A stretch of DNA of 64,000 nucleotides from Chrysoporthe austroafricana (GCA_001051155.2 JYIP02000002.1:1495583-1559582); one strand, 5' to 3'; positions 44,084-57,245 are shown, counted from the stretch's first letter. The notes: generated from the letters alone by a model not told the origin. A program made the numbers and translations.

Positions 44084-46354
44084 GATGTGCGCTCACAGTT
44101 AAAAGGCAAAGATGTGATTTCCCTAGAACGCGTTGGTGAACAAGACGACCGGCAGTGTCTCATAACAGGATTGAGGGTCTCGATCGAAGTTATCAGGCTA
44201 GAGACGGTCTAGGACAATTGATACGTCAAGATATCATGCAGATGCTTACCCTTTAGGTACGCACCTTTCAGGGGTGACGAGAGGTAGCGCAGCACCAAGT
44301 GGAGTGCGCTCGCCATGCCGACCGACAACTACATCTGGAACTTTACCTCCGGTGACGCGCTGCAAATCGGATGGTCACCATCTTGTGGGTCGGCCATATT
44401 TGATGATGCTCATGTGGCAAGTCGGGACCGCGGTACCTAGCCGCGATGCTTCTGCGATCGGCTGAGTACGACCATGATCCCTGAAAGAGGCCTCGGTGAG
44501 GCAAGTCCCTCGTAGGGACCTCGCATAGCTAGACGAGAGGGATCACGTAACAGGGTCTAAGTAAAGACGGTGCGCCGGCACGGTCCGCCTGGCGCATGTG
44601 TTTGACCGTGGCACGGTGGGTTAGGGATGAGACTCATCCCACCTGTGCGATTGTTGGACCGTAGGCAAGACGTCATTCCTACCAGAACAAGAAGTTCTGG
44701 GGATCAAACCATGGGCACATATTCTGGTGTATCCTCTTGGTACGGGCCCTGATCGGGGGGTTGAGGCTGTAAGCCGAGGCCGAGGGCGAGGGGTGCAGCG
44801 CGCTGGGTCTCGGACGTGACTGGTCATTAGGAGGCTTGGATCAGCGGATAGCTTCTTCGGTTGGGCGGATGTTGGTGCGCCTCGCTTAGACACGTCTGGC
44901 AGCCGGCATGCCTCTCTATTCTCAATCATGCTCGAAGTGCCAGGCCTGTCTGAGGGAGGTGTAGTCTTCTACTGCCAGGCTTCCGTTGCCAGGCTTCCAG
45001 TGCCAGAGACATACTTTGTGTGGCGCGAGGGGCAAGACGTCTTGTTTGGCCAGAAGGAGTGCATAGACTGCGAGCCGCCTTGGCTCCTGCAGTAACTGCA
45101 GCCATGAGCGCCCTCGAGAAGACTTGAGGGGCACAGAGCAGAGCATACGGCATGTCGTTGAACGACCGTATCCGCGGCTTGTCAGGCTGCTTGGCCATGG
45201 CACGGACCGCAGGGTAACCCTTGCCCCGCGCTCCCCAGGAGCTTGGGCCACCAGTGCGCAGTCTCTGACCTCGTGCGAAATTTCCTTCCACCACACAACG
45301 TCCCTCTTGGATTTTTTTCCAGGCGCTGCCACCCTTTCGCTCGACGCCATCATGCGAGGCTGAGAATGCTGACCTCTGGACACGGAGCGTATGGCGACTT
45401 AGTCAGGGACCAAGTCTTTATGCCAGATGCAGACTGGTAGTACTACAGTATGGCACGAAGTACTTGCTTATCCAGTCCGTCGGTACTAAGGTGCAAAGAA
45501 GTCGGCATCGTCGATTGAAGCCTCAGATCGGCTGCCTGCATCAGTGCTTCCTCTGCCTGCGTCGAGTACTGCTGCCTTCATGGCACTGGTAGATTACCCT
45601 TGGACCATTACAACTGCATCAGACAAGCCTTTACGTGCAAGTCCTTTGCCCTAGCCCTGGGCCGGCTGTGACGTGAGCTGCCCGTCCGTCATGTCCCAGA
45701 AGGTACGCGTGTGCTCTCAGATACAACCCTCCGTCTCCCTGCTTGAAGGATGAACCTTATATTCACACTGCGAGAATTGCCATTGCCTATTGTGTGTGGT
45801 GGTTCTGTGAGCGGTAAAACACTGAAAATTCTGACTATGGCACACTTCGCTACCTTTCAAAACTCCACCGTCGCATTCGGGCCACGGCTAATTATTATAC
45901 AGTTCTAGGCTGCCGGCATTGGTCGGTGCACGTTACGGTTGGTAGTGCCTAGCCGTGCCTCTGGGCTTTGTGCTCCTTTGCGCGGATCGTGGGACGCCGC
46001 AAGACTTGAACCTGGGGAGTGGTGAGGGAGTGACGACCTCGTTGCTCATGGTCACGGTAGACTGGGACATCCCCGCCACTTGCTACATTTTCGACGGTGA
46101 TGGCGTGTTGATGACCGTTGCTCAATAGAAAAGAACATGAATTTGCACAGCCAGCTAGCCCGCCCAATTCATTTCATCATAGCATTACTTGTCGTGTCTC
46201 TGCTCCTCTGCTCCGGCCACAAGCGTAAAGGTATCAACCAGGCTCCCTTCAACGCCAGATCTTCGAAGTCCTATCTGTCCATCCTTGCAGTTCCGTGGGC
46301 TTTTCATCTAGTCAACGTGCCGATTTCTCTTCTCCATACTGCCCTGGCCTCTAC
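44084..46354. other. Gene-poor region upstream of the adenylation gene
   Basis: About 2.3 kb with no supported gene. A minus-strand frame (44922-45383) lacks a domain and contains repeated CCAGGCTTCC words. A short inverted repeat (GTCCCT, 3-nt loop, AGGGAC) lies near 44505. The left end is the promoter of the adenylation gene; the right end is the 3' flank of bud7. Confidence 0.5.
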
Positions 46355-48750
46355 CTAAGAGTCTGTGCCGCCACTCCTAAATGTGGCACAGAGAGCAGCG
46401 TAGTAATGGGTCAGGTCCAGCACATTCTGCGGAAGGCTCGTGGCCTGGATAATGCTGCGGACCTTGACGGCACCCTCGTCCTCAATCAGCGTCCGGATCG
46501 TGTGCAGTAGTTCCGGGCTGAACTCGCTGTACCACCGGTATTGCCAGGTCACAAGGCGGATCGTCGCCGCTACCGTCTCCCGCGTATTCTTCTGCTTCTC
46601 GTGTACTCTAAGGATACCCGTCAGTGCCTTAGGGCTAAAGCGCTGCATCAGACAGCCCCTGTAAGCCTCGACTGCCTCCTCGGTGTGTTGCAAACGCTCG
46701 GCCAGGGAGCCAAGGATTTCCCACTCCTCGGCGGACTTCTTGTATTGCATGGACTGCGCGCGAAACTGAGCCATTTGTGTCCGCCAGATAGTGTAGACAC
46801 GCAGGTCTTCGTAAAGCACCATGAACAGACTGTCTAGCCAGCGCTCACACAGACGCTTATTGTTGAGGCGAGAAAGATGCTCCTCAGGTTGAGAGGCCAA
46901 CCCCTGTCCAGCATAATCAGCCACGCCACGAACAAAAAGGGTGTGTGATCGACATTGATACTCACATTCTCTTCAGCTTTGGTCTCACTAGGCTCAGCTG
47001 CACTGGTGGGCTTCTCCAGGCCCTCCCCGTGACCGTTGGTTGCTGAGACCTCGAGGTTGTTCGACGACTTGCCTTCCTTTTCCGCATTGTTCTCATCGTC
47101 CGAGTGATCCCCGTTCGTAGTGGGCTCCGGCGTGCCACGAATAACATCAGTACTAGCGCCCCGCTTCGACGGCGAGCCAGATTCTTGCTTCTCTGTCCGA
47201 TACTCGTCCTCCATAACAAACACGTTGCTTCGGATCTTGAGCAGCTGGTCCCAACCAATTTTCGCGGTCATCTCGGTCAGGATACTGTAGGCCTTCTTGA
47301 AGGTTCCACGGTAAGAGGCGGCCCGGAGGTTCAGGAGACTGGGCTCCACCTGCTCTGAGTACCTCGACTCTGGCTCGCTGTCGATCTCGTCAAGCCTCGT
47401 CTCCGGCAAGGTTGGTAGATAGACATCTTTAGGTTCGGGCATCAGCGGTGCGTCCTTGTCCTGGTACGTAAACATGGGACAGGAATTCAAGATCGTCAAC
47501 GCGTTCTCCCAATCTTCCATGGCAACATAAACCTCCGCAAGCCTAGCCCAGGTTCCGAATTCACTCGGCGCCGCGATCGTACTCCGGTCGGCGCATCCCA
47601 AGGCTAGGCGGAGACGCTCCTCCTTCTGTTCCGGTGTTGTAGCGGTCTGGGCCTTCTTGAGCAGGAAATCGGCTTGCGTGTCGAGCATCACATAGTCCAT
47701 TGGCCGCTCCTTCAAAGCCGAGTGTAAGACCTTAACGCCCTCGACCTCCTCGTTGCCCATGAACAAAACCTTGGCTAGCAATGAAGCCACCTCTGTATTC
47801 TGGGTGCGTAGTTTCTCGAAAAGATTGATGCCTGACGTGTAGCGACCGGTAGTTTCGAAGTATTTTAAGAGGCCCGTGGTGAGATGATTCGAGACGATGT
47901 TTGGTACCTGGACAACCGAGTCGGAGCCAAGTTGCCACCCTGTCGCAGCATCAGTATCTCATCCTCAATGGGTCCCGAGATTCTTGACTCACCCCTGAAG
48001 AACAATTGTTCGGCAGCGCCCAAGAGTCTTTGTTCGGTCTCTGTGTTGGTCACTGGGTTGAACCGTCGCACACCCATGATCTTCCTGATCGTATCGCCGC
48101 TGCCGTCGTCGGCGTATGAGTAGGCGCGCAGGACGCTGCAGAGATATGTCTCCAGCCAGAGCTCGTCCGTAGCCTTCCTCTTCTCGCCGCGCTCATCAAC
48201 GCAGTAGCTCTCGACAGTACCGGGAATGGTGACGTGGACTCGCATGTCCAATCTGGAGAAGGCATTGTAACAGCTGTTCGCGCCACCATCAGCTTCACGT
48301 CTCTCGCGATTATTGGGGTGAACGTACCAGTAGACACCCTCCACAATTTTCGCGGTCTGCGGCTGTCCGTGCTCTTTATAGGTAAGGGTGTTTATGTATG
48401 CGGCCAGACTTGCGGAAGAGGAAGCATCGACACCGGTGACATGGTGGTAGACTCCGATCTAGTAGATGGTTAGAGCCATTTGCACTATTGTCGTTTCCAC
48501 TGGGTAGGTGACCAACGTACATGTTTGACAGCATTCCTCTGTGGCTGCTTGAGGAGATGGACCAGATCTGGGGGGCCCAGTTCTCGAAGGGAGACCAGGG
48601 ACTCGGTACGAGCCTCGACAGACTCATGAAGGACCTCCTCCGTAATCCTGCATAGCGATAGACAGATCAGCAACGACGCAAAGGCTATGCGCCAAGGCGG
48701 CTTTAGGACAATTGGGCATTGACTCACTCTGGAACAGCTGGGGCAACCAT
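46355..48750 (-). CDS. bud7: ChAPs family protein (Bud7/Bch-like, exomer component)
   Basis: Five exons, 48750..48728, 48647..48521, 48458..47993, 47939..46966 and 46903..46355, 712 aa. Exon 1 is 23 bases (MVAPAVPE start). The spliced N-terminus (ELGPPDLVHLLKQPQRNAVK, then GVYHHVTGVDASSSASLAAY) is the ChAPs hallmark. Intron 3 (53 nt, GTGAGT, TACTGAT branch, CGACAG) must be removed to keep frame into DSVVQVPNIVSNHLTTGLLK. TPR-like helices follow (LLKYFETTGRYTSGINLFEK, MASLLAKVLFMGNEEVEGVK, WARLAEVYVAMEDWENALT). An acidic, serine-rich linker (about 460-530) precedes the C-terminal region (LNNKRLCERWLDSLFMVLYE, ATIRLVTWQYRWYSEFSPEL). In yeast these Arf1-binding proteins form exomer with Chs5 and export chitin synthase and other cargo from the trans-Golgi. 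It is divergent with HIR3. Confidence 0.94.
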
Positions 48751-49438
48751 GGCGACGTTGAGGGAGTCCTCCCCTATTTGGGGCACAGGGTCAAAGGGGT
48801 ATGTCTTCTTGTTCGCGCCCGATCAATTTAACGCAGCTGGCGACGATACACCAGAGCTCCCAGTGGACACGTACTCAGCATGCGTGTTCGCCTGAGAAGG
48901 GATTGGGTTCTGCAGGAGTGACAGGCAGACCTGTACGATTGAGCTGCTGGGCGACAAGAGATTGGAGGCGGAAATGCGACGTGATTCGGATGGTAGTCGG
49001 TCTGTTGCAGTGGTTGAGACGTTGGCTAGACGGAAAGACGTTGGTGGTCGTCGACCAGTACCAGGAAGCTGCTACTACCCGGTACGTAGGTACGAATAGC
49101 AAGTGACAGCTCTAACCACTCGCGACGAGATCGAGGACCAGCGCTAGGGGAGCTGGGGGCCTGGAACAATTGCAGATGGTGGGCACGGCGGGGTGCCCCT
49201 GCAGGCTGGCAGGCAGGACAGGGTCCTCCCCATCCTGCGGCAGGCAGCCTGAGCGATCATTCCGAGTTGATAGCAAGTCGGCCTTGCATCTTCTCGTTGG
49301 CGACTGAATAACCATGCGCATATAGAGACATATCTTATGTAACTTTGCCCTTGCAATACTTGACCTATTGGGCGATGGTTTTCCCGGAATACATCTGCTG
49401 TTGCATGATACGGACTTCTTGTCCCCATATCAAACGCC
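48751..49438. promoter_or_regulatory. Shared divergent promoter of bud7 and hir3
   Basis: 688 bp between the start codons of the two divergent genes. No supported open frame and no clear TATA box, consistent with two constitutive housekeeping genes. Confidence 0.5.
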
Positions 49439-52400
49439 ATGGTGAGTAGAGTATCGACCGGACTTTGGACTGACGCGTCTTCGTTCCCGCTGATTCGACT
49501 GACGCGATCCGCGCAGCCTGCCTTCTCAGCCATCAATCTTGAGCCCGAAGACAACGTCGAGGAGGAGATTGATACCTCCCGGGAACTCCAGGTATTAAGA
49601 GATGACTCCTTAGACCTTTGCGACTACCAGTGACTGACAGAAGCCCAGGTTGACGATGCCCTGAAGCTCTTCCAGAACGCGCTCAAGCTTCATGCCCAAG
49701 GGCCCCGGTTCTTCGACGACGCTGCCGGTGCCTACGACGAACTCTTTCTGTCCGACATCTTTAAATTACCCGAGAGCTCCACCGAGTATGAGCGCACAGA
49801 ACGACAACAGAATCCTTTTCTCCCCCTTGAATCCTCATTCGCCGCCGGTCTCGATGCCGCCGGCACCTACGGAGATGGCAGCGGGACTAGTCTTCCGCAG
49901 GCCTTGTTTCTGTCATACAAGAACCATGGGCAGTTCATACTAGACAGAATAAAATCTAGAGCACGCCGAGCTGGTTCATCAGCACAAGAAGTCTTCGAGG
50001 AGCCCCAGGTGGTACAGGATGCTCGGAAGGCAATAGACGATTTCAACGCTGCTCTGGACCGAGATCCATCCGACGCAGAGTTGTGGAGAAGGACCGCAAG
50101 GACAGCTGCATTCCTGAACAGTACACGGATGAGTCGATATTGTCTCGAAGCAGCAATCGAATTAGATGATGATCCCACCGTGGTGGATGTGGAGCCCCCG
50201 TCCCTCGCCGAGGGCTTTGCTGGGGAACAATTGAAAGACCAGCTGCGCGTTCTGGGTGATGATATTTCCCTTACACACCCTAGCATTAAGACATACTTGG
50301 AAAAAGAGATGCCGCCACTTCTCAAGCGGCATATTGATCCGGTACCTTTCCTACCCAACCCGACGAAACAGTTAGGTGCACGCAAAGGTCTGGCGGCGGA
50401 GGTCAGTCTCCCGAGACCAGTCATACAACTCTCAAATCTATCGTGGGCGCAGCTGGGCATGGCTTTAGTCCATTTCGTCAAAGAAGCCGGGTTTTCTGGG
50501 CAGGGCATCTTGATTCAGCTACCAGAGGGCCATGAGCAGCAGGAAGATGATGTTGCGGAGATGGAGGTCGACGAGCAATCTCAGGCTCCTGATGATGTGC
50601 CTCAGACGCTCACTGAGGGAACAACAGCCGATTCGCAAACAGATGCAAAAACGCCAGCTAGAGATGGGTCATTAGAGAATGGCGCCAATGGAACTAATGT
50701 TACGCGCAGCGACAGTCGACAGCGGAGCGTATCTTTGCCATCCCGAAAGCGATCTGTGTCTGTTGCAGGCCTGCCTGAGCCTGCTGAAGAAGAAAATGGA
50801 GACACTAAAAGGCCCAAGCGCATCAGGAGGCGAGACACCCTCGCTGAAGAGGCGGTCGACGAGACTACTTTGCGCGCAGCACAGCTCCAGCCGTTCCAAG
50901 GCGCCGACCAGAATCTCTTTCAGTTGACGAAGGACATCCTGGAGAACCTGGGCGTGACGGATAAGGCCACCGTCGACAGAATAGGAGAAATACTCGATTC
51001 GTGTGCATTGGAAGAGCGAACCTCTAAAATCAGTCATACTGCCAGCATTGATTTGCGAGATTCACTAGCAACATTCGACGAAGAGAATGCAAACATCTTC
51101 CTCAGCAAGGAGGAAACGACCGCGTTAGGAATGAACGCCTTCTTGGAGCACACCAAATCCGGGGCGCAGCGCGTTTCCGAAACAGCCACTTTGAATGAGT
51201 CAATGGGTCTCGGAAGCTTCATCAAGAAGACCAACACAGCATGCATGGCCGCTCAAGACGTGGCCTTCGAGTGGCTCGTCACGATGTCGCGAAGCTACAC
51301 TTCCAAGAAGTGGTCTGAGCAGCTGAAGACTGCAGTTGTTCAAACCATTAGCCATTACGATGAGGTTATCTACGATCGAATGCAGTATGAGCTTCGTCGG
51401 ATTACAGATAAGAATCATGATGATGCTCAACTGGCTGAATTAGACAACCTTGTGCAGATGCTCTTCGAAGTCTACCTTGATGTTTACGAGCGCATCACCA
51501 ACCCAAACAGCCGCGTCGACCATGTCATCAGGATAGGAACCAAAATTCGCCTTGGTCGTTGGCTAGACCTGGCATCGGACCTCAGCCGCTCAAGACCGGT
51601 TGGATCTAGGTTGCAGCTGTCTCTGCGTTTCCTGTGGGCTTGTGTGTTCTCGACAACGCTCGCTGATGGCATCTCTCGAGATCACATACTTGCATGCTGG
51701 CATAGTCTGCGGGATTACTTAGCAGCGACAGGCTGTGACAAGATTGAGCTGCCGAATAATGCTGTCATGCCAGAGGTCTCTTCTGCGGAGGCTGATCGAG
51801 AGATTAGCAAACTCACAACTATGGACTTCTTCCTTGGCCTGTTCCAGGAGGAGATGGCCGACCCTGTCGCAGTCATTGACACTCTTGAGCCAGTGTTAAA
51901 CCCAGAGACCGTCTTCATCGCAGCTGATAAGGACGTCGTAAAGAATGGAGGAAAGATGGATGCCGAGAAGCTCTCCAATGTATCAATCAAGGAATGTGCC
52001 AACCAAGGTCTGAAGGATCTTTGGAAGTTTCTTCTCGCGAGCAGCACTGATCTCAGACTTCTGCTGTGGTCCCGCTTGAGCGATGCTTACGGCACGATCA
52101 ACTACACAACAAAACAGTTCTCCTGCCTCCTCAAAAGTATCGAGATGGTTATCGACGACATGGATAGCGAGACATACTTGAACACCCCACAAGACTCACG
52201 GAAAATTCTCCTTTTGAAATTGACCAGGTCAATCCACGACATGATGGTATCTGCTCTTTCGCTGGCTCTCAATGACAACACTGCATTCGATATCATCGAC
52301 GAGGACCATCTCAGGTCTACTTCATCTGCTCTGGCCAGGCTGAGCTGCTTCGTCCACACCGCAGTTATGCAGGAAGATGAATTCACGCTTGGCATTACCC

Positions 52401-55400
52401 CGGCTCCTTCAAAATCGTCCAGCTTCAACGAACTACTCGAAAGTCTGCGAGATCTTCAAGTTAGAACATGGACCTTGCAGTATTGCCTGATCAAAGTGGG
52501 CATCCACCAAAATGCGTCTATCTTCAAGACGCCTGACAATGATCTCGCCGAGTTTTTGAACGCTGTCCATCAAGTCTTGGGCTTGCGGAAAGCATGCAGC
52601 TCATCTAACAAAGTTTTCCTCAAGATGATGCGCATCGAGCTGTTGAAACAAAAAAATATCGAGAACTGGGAGGACTACCTGGGACAAGTTCTCTACGATC
52701 TCAACGGGCTGAAGCTGGGCGTTGGCATCTGGGAGGTCCAAGACCACGGCTGTGTGCCAGAGAAGCTTGAAAAACGCCAGGCGGTGCAGCTCGTTGAGAA
52801 GATCATGTTGCTGGCGAACCGCATGTCGATGAAGGATCTACTGAAATCAGATCTCAAGACTACCATCGAGCACATGCAAGGAGCCATCGGTCAAGCCAAA
52901 TCCAGCACTCCTATGATTCACAACCTGCGCAACTTTCAGGAATATATCAAGAAGCCTATACATCCCCTACGCTTGTATCAGGCTCTTGATGGCACTGTGC
53001 CACTCGATGCTATGACCGTCAACACAGCAGAGGCATCACTCGCCAAAAATGACTGGTTCTTCCTACTGGGGATGATAGCTCTGACAAAATTCAAGGGTGT
53101 CGATTTGAACCGTCGTCAGACGCCGGGCGCCACAGACGATCTGCGCATCGGAGCGACATTCTTGCGTCTGCAGTTGCAATTTACCCCGGATAAGTGGGAA
53201 GCATGGTTTAGACTCGCCGAATGCTTCGACTATGAGCTGGATGAAGCAGTCTTGTGGTCGGCTGACAAGATGAACAAGGAACGCAACGAGTTGCTCAAAT
53301 TCCAGCGCCAAGCGATCCATTGTTATACTCTGGCATTATCTCACTCGCACTCCTGGACCCCGAAGTCCAATGAAGATGAGCAGAAACTCTGTCAGCTGTA
53401 CTACAATTTTGCCATGCGCATGTATGCGTCCAGCCGAGAACCTTTTGCGATGGAACCTTTCCAGCACAGCGACTATGCCCGGTTCTACCCGGACGCAGAC
53501 GGCAGTGGAACTTTCAAGAGACTCTCGCACAAGGAGATGACGGACTTCGAGGTCTGGAAATATGCAGCTGCCCTGTTCAGGAAGGCGATGAAAGGAAGGC
53601 CTAAGGATTGGAAGAATCCTTACATGTTGTCAAAGTGTCTCTGGAAGATGTACCAGAAGCCGGTCGACACCTTGGTGGCCAAGGACGAGAAGGCAAAGCC
53701 GACTATTTCAGTGATCGTCGCCGCCCTGGAGAAGACGGTCGAAGTGGTGTCTCTTCTTCCGAAGCCGCGCCACGGCCAAGATCCAATTCTTGAGCCGCAT
53801 TACAAAATCGTCTCAGTTCTGAGCAAACTCGTCAACCGCGATGAAATGTCACCACAAGAGGCTGCCGATATCCTTCAGCGACAACCCAACACTGTCTTGC
53901 GCGGCGAGAAAGTCACAGTCGAATCACTGGATGATTGGGAGGGATATGTCATCGAAATTTTACGTCATCTTCGTGATAAGGACAAGTCGCACTGGCAGCA
54001 CCGCATAATCATGCGACACGCCCGTATGATATACGACCCACAGAAAAATGACTCTCCGGACCAGTTCATAGAAGCTCAGGCGGCTTTTGCGGTACTGCGG
54101 GAACACATGGTGACCAAGACGATGGCTATCAATGTGTGGAAGTGCGATGCTGAACGTCCTGGACGGCATCATGTGTTCACGGAGCAGTATGTGCGGTACA
54201 TAGTACGCCTGCTGACTTTCACAAATGATCGTGTGAACATGGAAGCACTTTTGAGGAAAATTCGGAAGAAGGGTGCAGACTTCTACCATTTCAGTGACCT
54301 CTGGGCAAGTTGTGTGCAAGCGTACACCAGGCTTCTGCGGCACACATACAAGATTCTTCCTGTCGAGGAGGACGTGTTCAAGAATATGAGTCCCGAGGAG
54401 TTCGAAATCTTGGCAGAACGAGTCTCCGACTGGGCCGGCAAAGACGATAGAGATCACAACGCGCTGAACGCCATGAAAGACACGATTGAGCTAAAGAAGC
54501 TGAACGGCGGTCTGACTAAGGCCGGTATGATCGACGATCTTATCAACGACTGCTATTCCGTCCTCTACCTGGACATCGCCAACGAGCTGCCAGGACCAGC
54601 GCCCTCGAAGGTCATCGAAGAGCGCAATCGGCTCAAGGACTTGGAGGCGAGTGGTCAAGCCGACAAGGAGCAATTCCATGGGTTACTACATCCGAATGGT
54701 CTCGATAGAAAAGATGAGAATGGGGCAGGTCGCGCATCGAGTGAAGCGCCTTCTCATGGCGCTGCTAATGGTGAGAAGATGGAGAGATCTACTTCCAACA
54801 ATGCAGCGGAGGGTGGGGCCGTTCGCCGCCGGCTTATCGGTGTTCGACGTGCCGATATCCTGCGCAAGGCCGAGCAGGCCGTTTTGCGAGCCACCGAGCA
54901 GCCACCGCCCAAGTCTGCCGTCAGCGAGAGGTCGAACGGCCGGAAGTCACGTCGTGGTAGTATCGCGAGCGGTAAGAACGCTGTGGGAGCCCGACGCGGC
55001 GGCGATGACAGCGAGGGTGAGGATATGGAGATGAAGGATGACAATGAGACTAATGAGAGGCAACAAGGTAGCAATGAGGGAACAAACATCGAGACCGCAG
55101 GAAACGGCGATGGTGAGAGTGAGACAGCGAGCCCGAGACCTGAGCATGACGATGCAGACGACGAGAGCGATCTCAGTGACGTGCCAAGCGAGTTCGACCA
55201 GGATATCTCAGAGACGTTGATGTTTCCAAATTTGCGAAGGAGCGTGGACAACTCAACTGACGAGTCAGTGAGGACTGCTAGCACGTCTAGTGGTGATAGT
55301 GGCGAGAGCGAGGATAGCGATGACGAGCAGGAAGAGGAGGAGGAAGCAGAGGACAATACTATGGGTGTGACCGCTGAGGATCACGACCACGAAATGGCAG

Positions 55401-55462
55401 ACTTGCCCACTGCCGAGGATGGTGATGAGGCTGAGGATGATGGAGCGGAAGAGACCGGGTAG
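49439..55462 (+). CDS. HIR3: Histone transcription regulator 3 homologue (Hir3/CABIN1)
   Basis: Exons 49439..49441, 49517..49591 and 49649..55462, 1963 aa. Exon 1 is just the ATG, followed directly by GTGAGT; exon 2 resumes after CGCGCAG at PAFSAINLEPEDNVEEEIDT, the expected Hir3 start. Intron 2 (57 nt) uses a weak GTATTA donor, a TGACTGAC branch and GCCCAG. TPR-like repeats occupy the N-terminal part (VDDALKLFQNALKLHAQGPR, FNAALDRDPSDAELWRRTAR) and much of the middle (WFRLAECFDYELDEAVLWSA, VWKYAAALFRKAMKGRPKDW). A basic patch (KRPKRIRRRD) lies near residue 390. The C-terminal 280 residues are acidic, serine-rich and disordered, with long E/D runs. Hir3 is the scaffold of the HIR histone chaperone complex (Hir1, Hir2, Hir3, Hpc2), which deposits H3-H4 independently of replication and represses histone genes. 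Confidence 0.95.
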
Positions 55463-55597
55463 GCAGCATCGTCTCGTCAATCTTTCGTAAGGTACCCGAA
55501 TCAATCAAGGGTTCCGAGGTCTTCGTCATAAGTGCTCGAGGGTATATTTCACAGCAGGACGTAGGTACGCTGCTTACTCAACGAGCAATTGTACCCA

Positions 55598-57245
55598 CTA
55601 CGATTTGAATATCTGTAGCACGCCGTGCTCAGCCGACCCAACCTCTGCCCAGGTCTCTATTTCTACGAGCATCTGCTCTTCGTACAGCCCAGCTTGTATT
55701 AGCGTGTTCGCCGGCAGGACTCCAGCGCATTGCATCCTCCAGCCGTGTTCCTCACTCACTGTCTCGGCATCCTTGGCGTGCCGCAAGATCACTCGCGTTC
55801 GTACAATATCTTTCATGGTTGAGCCGAGGGCCTTTAATGCCCCTTCGATTATATCTAAAACCCAGACAGCCTGGCTGGCGGCCGACGTACCACCTACGCA
55901 AGTGAGTGATGAGATGCCGGGCGGTGGGTTGGCAGTTGTTCCCGAGATGTGGATGCATGAGCCTATGCGCACAGCGCGGCGGTAGCCCTGTAAAGGTTGT
56001 CAGATTCTGGCCCGACGAGGATCAAACATAGTATTGAGACTCACGCAGATGGGCTCCCATTTGCTTCCCGTCAGATACTCCACCCTTTGACCTTTTCCAA
56101 TGGCTTCTCTGACTGCTCGGCTCCGGTCTGTCTGTGTCAAATGATGACTCAAATCGCCCGCAGCAGTGAGATATGGCGGCCGTCGATACTCATCACCGCA
56201 ATCACCGGGGACATCCTTCAACAGCTCCTGAGCCCCCGCTATCAGGGCTCGATCCTCCACGTCAAGTTGGAACGAGAACGCGAGCAGGATCTTTTCAGCG
56301 TGCGCTGACGAGTCTGCGTTGAGCCTCGTCCCCACAATCACAGCTTTCACGGCTGGGATGTCAAGCACCCACCTTGTCGCGACTGCTGCCACGGGGACTC
56401 CATGCTTCCTCGCGACGGTGGCCAGGGCCCTGAGGACGGTCTGAAAAGGGCCCCAGCCGCCTGCAGCGTGGATGAACCGGAGATACTTCCGCAGCGACCA
56501 ATTCAGCGCGCTGGCATCCCCCGGCTCAGCCTTATCCAGCCAACTCTCAGTCAAGAAGCCGCCAAGCAGTGTTCCGTAACAGAGAAGCCCGACACCGCGA
56601 TCTTGGCAGAGGGCACTCATCCGTCCACGAACAATGCGCCGGTCGAGCACGGAACAAGAGACCTGGTTCGTGGCGATTGGGAACCCCGTGTCGAGCAGCA
56701 TGGCCAGGTGGGCAGAGTCCACATTGGTGAGGCCGATGTGGGCCATCTTTCCTGCGGCGCGGAGATGAGCCAGGTGCGTGAGGTTGTGGATGTATGTATC
56801 ATCTGTGTAATCCCAGACGTGGTATTGTAGCAGGGCGATCTCCTCCTGATGCATCCGCCTGAGGGCGAGATCCACAGCTGCTTCCGCTTTCTCAAGGGTC
56901 TTCACACCGTCCTCAGCTGGACACCACTTGGTGAAAGCTGTCACTGCCCTGGAGGTGGGACGAACGTTGTAGTGGCCTATGACGAGCTCGGAACCGCCGT
57001 AGTGGTCGGCCATGTCGAAACAGTCTAAGCCGCTGTGTATTCTGAAGAGGTATGCTCAACTTGGAGTCTCGCGAGCCGATGCGCATGATCACTCACAAAT
57101 CGTCCATGGCAGCCGAGGCCTTTGCAATGTCCACCTCCTGGTCATGCCCACCAGCCAGTTGCCAAAGGCCGTTTATTATTCGGGGAATTTCGAGGGAGCC
57201 TGCTACCGTCACCCGCTCAAGGCGGACTGTTGCGCTGGGGCTCAT
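55598..57245 (-). CDS. Aldo-keto reductase fused to a RidA (YjgF/UK114) domain
   Basis: Exons 57245..57097, 57041..56045 and 55987..55598, 511 aa. The introns use GTGAGT..TCTTCAG (55 nt) and GTGAGT..TTTACAG (57 nt). The AKR part (about 1-330) begins IPRIINGLWQLAGG and holds the catalytic tetrad candidates: D and Y in CFDMADHYGGSE, K in AFTKWCP and H in LLQYHVWDY. It also has the GLTN and NQVSCSVLD barrel segments and VIVGTRL. The RidA part (about 385-511) includes GSCIHISGTTA, VWVLDIIEGALKALGSTMKD, RTRVILRH and CAGVLPANTLIQAGLYEEQM, with the family arginine in RTRVIL. RidA proteins deaminate reactive enamines/imines; AKRs reduce carbonyls with NADPH. The fusion suggests that one enzyme makes or consumes a reactive imine or keto intermediate handled by the other. 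Intron 2 lies exactly at the domain joint. No signal peptide, so it is probably cytosolic. Confidence 0.93.

Noticed and set aside
44504..44518. Short inverted repeat as a terminator or MITE end
   Set aside because: Only a 6-bp stem with no target-site duplication or second copy; too weak to call.
44922..45383. Minus-strand frame of 153 aa upstream of the adenylation gene
   Set aside because: No domain or splice-supported extension, and an overlapping frame of similar length exists; probably chance.
49867..50508. Minus-strand frame of 213 aa opposite HIR3
   Set aside because: Shadow of the conserved Hir3 coding strand.
55598..55972. RidA domain as a separate small gene
   Set aside because: The frame has no good start codon (GTG only) and joins in phase to the AKR frame through canonical GTGAGT and TTTACAG sites.
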